From contig JAKLLP010000064.1 in NCBI GenBank assembly GCA_023150055.1, positions 1-9,014 of the forward strand: DNA of 9,014 bases, given 5' to 3'. The position numbers and the translations under genes are program-made. This document shows positions 1-5,497 of the stretch, piece after piece (positions within the stretch are counted from its first letter, which is position 1; each line of letters starts with the position of its first letter). The DNA is from Gammaproteobacteria bacterium. GTDB lineage: Bacteria; Pseudomonadota; Gammaproteobacteria; Steroidobacterales; GCA-2729495. Below the pieces are notes generated by a model that saw only the letters and a list, made by a program, of their open reading frames with translations, ran no database searches and was not told the DNA's origin.

Positions 1-2566
1 TGTCTACGTGAAAAACGGCATTGTCTGGCGCGAGGAACAGCAGGGAGAGTACGGACGTTCCGGTGACGATACGCCGGACTATGGTCCGCGCGGCTGCCAG
101 AAGGGCATCCGCCAGGCCAAATACATGTACGGCAAGCAGCGCGTGCTCTATCCGATGAAGCGGCTCGGCGCGCGCGGCGAAGGCAGGTGGGAGCGCATCA
201 GCTGGGAGCAGGCGATCTCCGAGGTCGCCGACAAGTTCCTGGAGCACGCGATCGAGACGGGCCCGGAGTCGATCACGTTCGCGATGGGCACGCAGATGAT
301 CCTGAAGCGTGCCTCGTTTGCGGCGCTGTTTCGTTTCTGCAATGTGACCGGGATCATCTGCCCGGAGACCTTCGCCGGGGTCGGCGACCTGCCGGTCGGG
401 GCCTACATGACGCTCGGCAACGAGCTGCCCGGCGACAGCATGGCGGCGGTATTCAAATCGAAGTGCTGCCTGGTATGGGTCTGCAACCCGGCCGCCACGC
501 GCATTCCCGACGCGCATTTCTTCTGGGAGGCCCGCTACAACGGCGCCGAGGTGGTCACCATCGCGCCGGAATTCAACGCGACGGCGATGCATTCCTCCAA
601 GTGGGTCAATCCGAAACCCGGGACCGACACCGCGCTGGCAATGGGCATGGTGCAGACGATCATCGCCGATCGGCTCATCGACTGGGACTATGTGCGCGAA
701 CAAACCGACCTGCCGTTCCTGGTGCGCCTGGATACGCGCAAGTTCCTGCGTGGCACCGACCTCGGCGTGACCGGGGAGGCCGCTACCGATACCTTCTATA
801 TATGGGATGAGGTGACTGGCCGGCCTGTGGTGGCGCCTGCCACGGGCATCGTGGCGAAACCCGGCCCGCCGGGTACGCCGCCGGAAGGCAGCCTGCGGCT
901 CGGTGCGCTGCGCCCGGCCGTGGAGGGGCGCTGGACCGTGACCACGGCCGACGGCGCACGGGTCGAGGTCACGACCGTTTTCGAGCTGACCCGCGAGCTC
1001 TGCGAACGCGACTACACCCCGGAAAAGGTGCGTGAGATCACGGGAGTGCACCCTGACGTCACGCGCTCGGTGGCGCGCAGCTTTGCCAACTCCGGCGCCG
1101 GGATGATCTACGCGGGTTACCGCTCATGCAAATGGCTCCATGGCGACAAGCTCCATCGGGCCTGGCTCCTGATGTGCGCGCTCACCGGCAACACCGGGCG
1201 CGAGGGTGGTGGCATGCAGACGACGCAGCTCGCCAGCGCGGATGGCATCCTGCAGTTCGTCTTTGCCGATATCGGCCCGCGGCTCAAGGTCGCCGCGATT
1301 TCCGTCTGGGACTATGCGCATGTCGACGGTAAAGGCCTGAACGAGGATTCCTACGGCAAGGATCTCGCTGAACATTTCGATCGGCATTACCAGGAGGCCA
1401 TCGCCAACCGCTGGCTGCCCGATTACAGCCGCACGCCCTGGAAGATGGCCATCATGGCCGGCCACAACCCGGCGAACTGGCGCGCTTCGGGAGGCCGCTG
1501 GCGGCAAAGCGTGGTCGAGCGGCTCGATACCATCGTCGCCATGACACCGGACATGAGCGTGACGGCGATGTACGCCGATTACGTGTTGCCGGTGGCCCAT
1601 CACTACGAGCGCCAGGACATCACGATGGAGGGCCGAACCCCATACGTGCAGGTCCTCGACCGGGCGGTGGCGCCTCTCGGGGAGTCCACGGATGACTTCG
1701 ACGTGATGGCGCGCCTCGCGAAGGCCATTGCGGAGAAAGCCAGGGCGCGCGGCATTGCGCCCATCAAGGACAGCTTCTACGGGCAGCCGATCGAGCATGA
1801 CTACACCAGGCTCGGCGAGCTCATGACGCTGGGAGGCAAGGTGAGCACGACGCGCGACATCGTGCAGTTCCTGCTCGACAACTCCGCCGGTATCCCGAAG
1901 ATGACCTACGAGGAACTGGCGAAAAGAGGCTTCGTGCGCGTCGATGACTCGCAGGGCACGCAATTCGGCCCGGCGTCGCCGTATTCGTACAAGACGCTGG
2001 CAAGCACCCGGGGCAGGGTGCCATACCCGACGCTCACCCGGCGCCAGCAGTACTACTTCGACCACGACTGGTTCCTCATGGAGGGCGAGGAGCTCCCGGT
2101 GCACAAGGATCCGCTCGAGAATCCGGGCCACTCCATGCGGCTCACCATGGGCCACGCCCGCCACGGGATCCACAGCATGTGGCGTGACGATGCGCTGCTC
2201 GTGCACCTGCAGCGCGGCGAGCCCGACGTCTACGTCAACGACGAGGATGCCAAGGCGCGCGGAGTCGGGGACGGCGACCTCGTCCGCGTGCACAACAACC
2301 ACGGCTCATTCGTGGCCATGGCCCACTTGAGTGCGGGTTTGCAGCCGGGCCAGTTGTTCATGTATCACGGCTGGGACCCGATGATGTTCCGCGGTCGCCA
2401 GAATTTCAGCGCCGCGATTTCCACCGGTGGCCTGCTCAAGCCGACCTCGCTCGTGGGCGATTACGGCCACCTCGGCTACCGCACACCGGATTACGTCCCG
2501 AACCTCACTTTCCACGACACGACCGTGAGCTTCGAGAAGTACGTGGAAACAGGCAAAGGTATCTAA
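1..2566 (+). CDS. Type II DMSO-reductase-family molybdopterin catalytic (alpha) subunit, 5'-partial
   Basis: Catalytic subunit of a Mo-bisMGD oxidoreductase of the ethylbenzene dehydrogenase / DMS dehydrogenase / selenate-chlorate-perchlorate reductase group. The frame is open to the left edge; the GTG at 8 is an internal codon, so about 100 residues (Tat signal and the first FS0 ligands) are missing compared with the usual 900-980. Numbering from that GTG: C30 in GPRGCQKG is the expected fourth FS0 ligand; D127 in GVGDLPVG is the probable Mo-ligating Asp of type II enzymes; GHNPANW (485-491) lies in the cofactor-binding core; RLTMGHARHGIHS (711-723) opens the C-terminal dinucleotide-binding domain. 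The product is probably periplasmic and transfers two electrons through FS0 to the beta subunit encoded 35 bp downstream. The family is clear. The substrate (hydrocarbon, sterol, DMS or oxyanion) and direction of catalysis are not determinable here. No frameshift is seen. Confidence 0.93.
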   Translation, partial: VYVKNGIVWREEQQGEYGRSGDDTPDYGPRGCQKGIRQAKYMYGKQRVLYPMKRLGARGEGRWERISWEQAISEVADKFLEHAIETGPESITFAMGTQMILKRASFAALFRFCNVTGIICPETFAGVGDLPVGAYMTLGNELPGDSMAAVFKSKCCLVWVCNPAATRIPDAHFFWEARYNGAEVVTIAPEFNATAMHSSKWVNPKPGTDTALAMGMVQTIIADRLIDWDYVREQTDLPFLVRLDTRKFLRGTDLGVTGEAATDTFYIWDEVTGRPVVAPATGIVAKPGPPGTPPEGSLRLGALRPAVEGRWTVTTADGARVEVTTVFELTRELCERDYTPEKVREITGVHPDVTRSVARSFANSGAGMIYAGYRSCKWLHGDKLHRAWLLMCALTGNTGREGGGMQTTQLASADGILQFVFADIGPRLKVAAISVWDYAHVDGKGLNEDSYGKDLAEHFDRHYQEAIANRWLPDYSRTPWKMAIMAGHNPANWRASGGRWRQSVVERLDTIVAMTPDMSVTAMYADYVLPVAHHYERQDITMEGRTPYVQVLDRAVAPLGESTDDFDVMARLAKAIAEKARARGIAPIKDSFYGQPIEHDYTRLGELMTLGGKVSTTRDIVQFLLDNSAGIPKMTYEELAKRGFVRVDDSQGTQFGPASPYSYKTLASTRGRVPYPTLTRRQQYYFDHDWFLMEGEELPVHKDPLENPGHSMRLTMGHARHGIHSMWRDDALLVHLQRGEPDVYVNDEDAKARGVGDGDLVRVHNNHGSFVAMAHLSAGLQPGQLFMYHGWDPMMFRGRQNFSAAISTGGLLKPTSLVGDYGHLGYRTPDYVPNLTFHDTTVSFEKYVETGKGI

Positions 2567-2587
2567 GCGCAGCGGCGCTACACAATC

Positions 2588-2604
2588 GAGGACGCAAACC
2601 CATG
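2588..2604 (+). promoter_or_regulatory. Ribosome binding site and start of the beta subunit
   Basis: GAGGA at 2588-2592 precedes the ATG at 2602-2604 by 9 nt. It fixes the start in the 35-bp gap after the alpha stop. No promoter-like sequence is evident in this gap, which supports co-transcription with alpha. Confidence 0.75.
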
Positions 2605-3630
2605 ACGCAACGCCAGGTCGCGATGGTGATAGATCTCAACAAGTGCATTGGCTGTCAGGCATGCACGGCGGCATGCAAGTCGCTGTGGAGCGATGAGGAG
2701 GGCCAGGAGCACATGTTGTGGAACAACGTCGAGACGAAACCGGGTCCGGGTTATTCGCGGGACTGGGAGGAAAAGGGCAAGCGCAGCGGCTGGAAAGACG
2801 GTGTGCTGCAGTACGGGGGCCTGCAGCCGGATGAGGCATACGGGAAGCCCGCGGCGCTCAATCATCAGGCAGTCTATTTCGAGGGACGCGAGGCGCGGCT
2901 GCAACGCCCCGAGCCGATGACTTACGGGCCGAACTGGCACGAGGACTCGAGTTCCGGCACTTACCCGAACAACTATCATTTCTATCTGCCGCGGCTGTGC
3001 AATCACTGCACGAAGCCGGCTTGCCTGGAGGCCTGCCCGGTGCGGGCAATTTACAAGCGCGAGCAGGACGGCATCGTGCTGGTGGACCAGGACAAGTGCC
3101 AGGGCTTCCGGCTCTGCAACCAGGCCTGTCCATACGACAAGGTGTATTTCAACCATGTGAAGCGCAGGTCGGAGAAGTGCATCTTCTGTTTCCCGCGGCT
3201 GGAGCAGGGTGTGGCGCCGGCCTGCGCGCGCCAGTGCCCGGGGCGGTTACGGTTCGTGGGGTTCCTGGAGGACGAGGGACCCATCCGCAAGCTGGTTTAC
3301 GAGTGGAAGGTGGCTTTGCCGCTGCACCCTGAATACGGCACGGAGCCCAATGTCTTCTACGTGCCGCCGATCCTGCCTCCGGCGTTCGACGCGGAGGGTC
3401 GTTTCGACGAGGAAAATCCGCGTATCCCGATGGAGTATCTGCGCTACCTGTTTGGCCCCGAAGTGGACGGCGCACTGATCACGCTGCACGAGGAAATGGA
3501 AAAGAAGCGCGCGGGGAAGGCCTCGGAGCTGATGGACCTGCTGATCGCGCGGGACTGGAAGAGCCTGTTCAACATTCCCGACGTGAAGGTGGTCTCCGGC
3601 TCGGAGGGGACACCCGCACCGGCGGCCTGA
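2602..3630 (+). CDS. Type II DMSO-reductase-family iron-sulfur (beta) subunit
   Basis: Electron-transfer subunit (342 aa, full length for the family) carrying four Fe-S clusters and wiring the alpha subunit to a haem protein. Cysteine groups: C15/C18/C21/C25; C133/C136/C141/C145; C166/C172/C176; C193/C196/C208/C212. The third group has three cysteines, with F169 where a fourth ligand would sit, as in NarH-type subunits that have an aromatic residue there and hold a [3Fe-4S] cluster; the expected set is three [4Fe-4S] plus one [3Fe-4S]. There is no signal peptide, so it presumably travels folded with the Tat-exported alpha subunit. The C-terminal segment VALPLHPEYGTEPNVFYVPP and the later ELMDLLIA are typical of type II beta subunits (EbdB/DdhB/SerB/PcrB). 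The start is supported by GAGGA at 2588-2592, 9 nt before the ATG. It is co-directional with alpha and surely co-transcribed. Downstream lies a strong hairpin, not the usual gamma or delta genes. Confidence 0.94.
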   Translation: MTQRQVAMVIDLNKCIGCQACTAACKSLWSDEEGQEHMLWNNVETKPGPGYSRDWEEKGKRSGWKDGVLQYGGLQPDEAYGKPAALNHQAVYFEGREARLQRPEPMTYGPNWHEDSSSGTYPNNYHFYLPRLCNHCTKPACLEACPVRAIYKREQDGIVLVDQDKCQGFRLCNQACPYDKVYFNHVKRRSEKCIFCFPRLEQGVAPACARQCPGRLRFVGFLEDEGPIRKLVYEWKVALPLHPEYGTEPNVFYVPPILPPAFDAEGRFDEENPRIPMEYLRYLFGPEVDGALITLHEEMEKKRAGKASELMDLLIARDWKSLFNIPDVKVVSGSEGTPAPAA

Positions 3631-3670
3631 GAAAAAGGGGACAGAAAAAGGGGTGACTGTCCCCTTTTTC
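3631..3670. terminator. Bidirectional terminator-like hairpin between convergent genes
   Basis: A perfect 14-bp inverted repeat: left arm GAAAAAGGGGACAG at 3631-3644, right arm CTGTCCCCTTTTTC at 3657-3670, with a 12-nt loop. Each strand reads a G/C block followed by a T-run after the stem, so it can act as an intrinsic terminator in both directions. It starts directly after the beta stop codon and ends two bases before the cytochrome c stop codon. Confidence 0.8.
3631..3670. repeat. AAAAAGGGGACAG-type dispersed repeat with an internal half copy
   Basis: The element is more than a simple hairpin. AAAAAGGGG occurs at 3632-3640, again in direct orientation at 3645-3653 (inside the loop), and inverted at 3661-3669. 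From memory, AAAAAGGGGACAG motifs recur between genes in many gamma- and deltaproteobacteria, sometimes near Y1/REP-associated transposases. No such transposase is in this window. Its dispersed-repeat status here is inferred, because only one locus is visible. Confidence 0.5.
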
Positions 3671-3672
3671 CT

Positions 3673-4182
3673 CTACCTGGACTCGTTCAGCATGTACTCG
3701 ACGGCGGCGATGACTTCCTCGTCGGACAGATCGACGAAGCCGCCCTTCGCGGGCATGACGCCCTTCGCGCCCTGGAAGCCCTCCAGCGCGTGCTTTTTCA
3801 CGGTCGCTTCACCCTGAGCTAGGCGCGTCGCCCAGTCGGCCTTGTCGCCGAGCCTCGGCGCGCCATTGACACCGGGGCCATGGCAGGCGTTGCAGGCCTG
3901 GTTGAAGACCTGCGGCCCTGACAACGGTGCCGCCACGGGGGCTGGAGCCGCAACGACTGCGGCTTGCCCGCTCGGCGTATCCTCGCCGGTCAGCACGACG
4001 CGTCCGAATGGCCTCAGTCGCTCGCTGACCTGCTCCTGGTACACGCGGTTTTCGTCCACACCGGCCCGCTGGATGGGCGAGCCGATCGTCACCGCCGCCA
4101 GCGCGAGAACGACGGCGATCGTGACCAGCAGGCCGATCACCACGCTGAAGTGGTCCATGAATTGCGTATCGCTTTTGCTCAA
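3673..4182 (-). CDS. Membrane-anchored c5-type monohaem cytochrome c
   Basis: Periplasmic electron carrier tethered to the inner membrane, 169 aa from the proposed start. It begins SKSDTQFMDHF, followed by one hydrophobic helix (about residues 12-35, an uncleaved anchor), a charged stretch, an Ala/Pro linker (about 76-90) and a single cytochrome c domain: haem motif C97-N-A-C100-H101, probable axial Met M143 in GVMPAKGG, and a C-terminal helix ending EYMLNESR. This pattern matches the cytochrome c5 family. The TTG at 4182 is chosen because its product starts like other c5 proteins and lies 43 nt below a good promoter; an in-frame TTG at 4206 and an ATG at 4158 are alternatives. Convergent with the molybdoenzyme beta gene, it is a plausible redox partner of that enzyme, or it may simply feed a terminal oxidase; the pairing is inferred from adjacency only. 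Confidence 0.9.
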   Translation of the reverse strand: MSKSDTQFMDHFSVVIGLLVTIAVVLALAAVTIGSPIQRAGVDENRVYQEQVSERLRPFGRVVLTGEDTPSGQAAVVAAPAPVAAPLSGPQVFNQACNACHGPGVNGAPRLGDKADWATRLAQGEATVKKHALEGFQGAKGVMPAKGGFVDLSDEEVIAAVEYMLNESR

Positions 4183-4209
4183 GACGATGTGCCCCCGTGC
4201 TCGCAACCG

Positions 4210-4225
4210 CCGCCGTCCGCGGCGG
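4210..4225 (-). other. GC-rich stem-loop at the 5' end of the cytochrome c transcript
   Basis: CCGCCG (4210-4215) pairs with CGGCGG (4220-4225) around a 4-nt loop. It would form the extreme 5' end of the predicted transcript. It has no T-run, so it is not a convincing terminator for the preceding ferritin-like gene; a role in mRNA stability or translation is possible. Confidence 0.35.
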
Positions 4226-4231
4226 GGGCGA

Positions 4232-4259
4232 AGTATAAGCCGACACCCAGCGGTGGCAA
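4232..4259 (-). promoter_or_regulatory. Sigma-70-like promoter of the cytochrome c gene
   Basis: On the minus strand, TTGCCA (4254-4259) is separated by 16 nt from TATACT (4232-4237), each a 5-of-6 match or close to consensus. The predicted transcription start is near 4225, giving a leader of about 43 nt. It implies that the cytochrome can be expressed independently of the upstream ferritin-like gene. Confidence 0.6.
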
Positions 4260-4305
4260 AGCGTCTGGCGGGCCACCCCCGGGGTCGTCAGGTCAGGTCG
4301 CGCGC

Positions 4306-4584
4306 TCAGTCGTGCGCGAGCGACTTCGTGGTGAAGAGGTAGTCCTTGAGTTCCCCGGACAGGGAGGGATCCCGGCGCCGCATCCATTCGAGGAGCATGG
4401 CGGCGTGCTCCTTCTCCTCGTCGCGGTTGTGCGCCAGTAGCGCCTTCAGTTCCGGGTCCTTGCAGGTAGCGACACGCTGGTTGTACCAGTCGACGGCCTC
4501 GAGTTCTTCCTTGATCGACTCGAGGGCGAGGTGCATGTCGCGGGTGTCTGCCGGCAGTTCGCTGGCGGGTTCCTGGTAGGGCAT
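4306..4584 (-). CDS. Encapsulated-ferritin-like (EncFtn family) ferroxidase, short form
   Basis: A 92-aa two-helix ferritin-like protein. EncFtn subunits oxidise Fe(II) to Fe(III) at a site formed between two subunits. The core (about residues 20-84) follows the Rhodospirillum rubrum EncFtn pattern, with EELEAVDWY and AHNRDEEKEHAAM present. By alignment from memory, the iron ligands E32, E62 and H65 of R. rubrum correspond to E27, E57 and H60, and W38/Y39 to W33/Y34. The protein ends TTKSLAHD right after the second helix: the disordered tail and encapsulin-targeting peptide of R. rubrum EncFtn are absent, and no encapsulin gene lies beside it in this window. The start is supported by GGAG 6 nt before the ATG. 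The next gene on this strand is the c5 cytochrome, which has its own promoter. Family confidence is high; whether it enters a shell, and its in vivo role, are open. Confidence 0.88.
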   Translation of the reverse strand: MPYQEPASELPADTRDMHLALESIKEELEAVDWYNQRVATCKDPELKALLAHNRDEEKEHAAMLLEWMRRRDPSLSGELKDYLFTTKSLAHD

Positions 4585-4596
4585 GGAATGCTCCGT
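4585..4596 (-). promoter_or_regulatory. Ribosome binding site of the EncFtn-like gene
   Basis: On the minus strand GGAG lies 6 nt upstream of the ATG at 4582-4584, which supports this start over any upstream extension. Confidence 0.7.
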
Positions 4597-4628
4597 TGCA
4601 GTGGGCGGTCGTTCATGGAATTCCTGCG

Positions 4629-4643
4629 GTGCAATTATTGCAC
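4629..4643. promoter_or_regulatory. Perfect 7-1-7 palindrome, candidate operator between divergent genes
   Basis: GTGCAAT-T-ATTGCAC is an exact inverted repeat with 7-bp arms and a one-base centre, an A/T patch inside GC-rich DNA. It lies 52 bp upstream of the EncFtn-like start and about 90 bp upstream of the DUF2269-like start. Read on the minus strand it contains AATAAT (4634-4639), a possible -10 for the EncFtn-like gene, though no good -35 accompanies it. The 7-1-7 geometry resembles Fur-superfamily boxes, but the arms match the Fur consensus only in the inner AAT, so the regulator is unknown. Confidence 0.5.
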
Positions 4644-4726
4644 GCTTGCCTGACCCTGCGCGGTCGCTTACCGTCGACCAGCCGGCAAACGCCGCCAGTC
4701 AGCGCCTGCGGAGCCTGATCGACCAC

Positions 4727-5173
4727 GTGTACACTTTCCTGAAATGGCTGCACGTCCTGACTGCCTGCATCGGCTTCGGTTCGAACGTCACCCATTTCTT
4801 CTGGCTGCTGGCCGCCAATCGCGATCCGCCGAGCCGAGCCAACACGCTGCGACTGGTCAAGAAGATAGACGATCGTCTCGCCGTGCCGGCCTACGCGGTG
4901 ACCGTCATCTGCGGTGTGGTGATGTGGTGGTGGCGCTGGCCCGCCGGCAGCAGCTGGCTGATCACGGCGCTCGTGTTGACGCTCGTAATGGCGGTCATGG
5001 GTACTGCCTACGGGCCGTTCATGAAGCGCTGGATTCGCCTCGCTGGAGAACCGGGACCGGAGAACCCCGCGCTGGCTCCGCTGTCGCGCCAGCTCACCTT
5101 CTGGTGGGCCACGATTTCGCTGGGCGTGCTGGCAGTGCTCTGGCTGATGGTGTGGAAACCAGACCTCTGGTAG
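4727..5173 (+). CDS. DUF2269-like small integral membrane protein
   Basis: A 148-aa inner-membrane protein with four predicted helices, about residues 5-28 (FLKWLHVLTACIGFGSNV onward), 52-72, 75-97 and 120-143, separated by short charged loops. The opening KWLHVL with a His in helix 1 and the Trp-rich second helix resemble DUF2269 / predicted integral membrane proteins; no biochemical role is established for that family that I can name. The GTG at 4727 is chosen because it begins right before the first helix, but its SD candidate (GGAG at 4710-4713) is 13 nt away, which is long. An in-frame ATG at 4583 would give 196 aa, but its first 48 residues are not membrane-like and would run across the palindrome and the EncFtn promoter region. 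It is divergent from the EncFtn-like gene and may share regulation through the intervening palindrome. Confidence 0.75.
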   Translation: MYTFLKWLHVLTACIGFGSNVTHFFWLLAANRDPPSRANTLRLVKKIDDRLAVPAYAVTVICGVVMWWWRWPAGSSWLITALVLTLVMAVMGTAYGPFMKRWIRLAGEPGPENPALAPLSRQLTFWWATISLGVLAVLWLMVWKPDLW

Positions 5174-5494
5174 GCAGCCGTGGTGACGCGCAGCCGATGG
5201 CTCGCGTTGTCGATTTCATTCGGTCACTCACCGACGCCTGCCCGCGCCTGATGTCGTCGCCGTTCTGGTTATTGTCAAATTTTCGGCATGAATATGTTCC
5301 CGCTGGGTCCGGCGCGCCGCAGAAGGGCACGGCTGGGACGCCGAGATTGCTATGATCGGGGGGTGACGTTCATGCGAGTGGCCCCGGAAACGAACCGGGA
5401 TCGCAACATCGGGCGGGCTGCTCGCGGCTGATTGTTCGCTACCCGTCGGCGATACGCGATCCTGTCGCAGTGCCGGGGTCGAGGAACGATTATC
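5174..5494 (+). other. Non-coding leader region upstream of the PPC/dockerin protein
   Basis: This 321-bp stretch holds no convincing gene. It contains an A/T-rich patch at 5271-5299 with TTGTCA (5272-5277) and a poor TATGTT (5293-5298) 15 nt later, and a better extended -10 at 5348-5356. A short stem CCCGG/CCGGG (5383-5387/5395-5399) lies in the presumed leader. I see no match to a known riboswitch, and no terminator for the preceding membrane-protein gene. Confidence 0.5.
5348..5356 (+). promoter_or_regulatory. Extended -10 promoter element for the PPC/dockerin protein
   Basis: TGCTATGAT combines an extended TGn with TATGAT (5 of 6 to consensus). No good -35 is present at normal spacing, which extended -10 promoters can tolerate. 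Transcription from about 5363 would give a leader of about 130 nt. Confidence 0.4.
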
Positions 5495-5497
5495 GTG
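5481..5497 (+). promoter_or_regulatory. RBS deciding the GTG start of the PPC/dockerin protein
   Basis: GAGGAA (5481-5486) lies 8 nt upstream of GTG 5495-5497, and the signal peptide begins exactly there. This outweighs the longer in-frame reading from TTG 5432. Confidence 0.75.

Noticed and set aside
1124..2302. Long open frame on the minus strand (392 codons) inside the molybdoenzyme alpha gene
   Set aside because: It is antisense to a gene with clear family motifs throughout. Its translation is a low-complexity Val/His/Arg/Ala mix typical of the complement of GC-biased codons, with no domain or SD.
3809..4387. 192-codon minus-strand frame overlapping the cytochrome c and EncFtn-like genes
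   Set aside because: It is out of frame with both. The haem motif, anchor helix and ferroxidase motifs all belong to the other frames.
4629..4643. Assigning the 7-1-7 palindrome to Fur, FNR or NtrC
   Set aside because: Only the inner AAT of each arm agrees with Fur; FNR (TTGAT-N4-ATCAA) and NtrC (TGCACC-type) patterns do not fit the spacing or sequence.
4583..4726. N-terminal extension of the DUF2269-like protein from ATG 4583
   Set aside because: The extra 48 residues are not membrane-like, the ATG overlaps the EncFtn-like start region, and the extension would translate the palindrome.
5198..5355. Possible 52-residue peptide between the DUF2269-like and PPC genes
   Set aside because: No SD, no hydrophobic or conserved motif, and it runs across the candidate promoter of the next gene.
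5432..5494. Upstream TTG start for the PPC/dockerin protein
   Set aside because: The extra 21 residues would bury the signal peptide, and the GAGGAA SD points to GTG 5495.
5363..5494. c-di-GMP (GEMM-type) or other known riboswitch in the leader
   Set aside because: I looked for the conserved GEMM core segments and did not find them; the single 5-bp stem is not enough.
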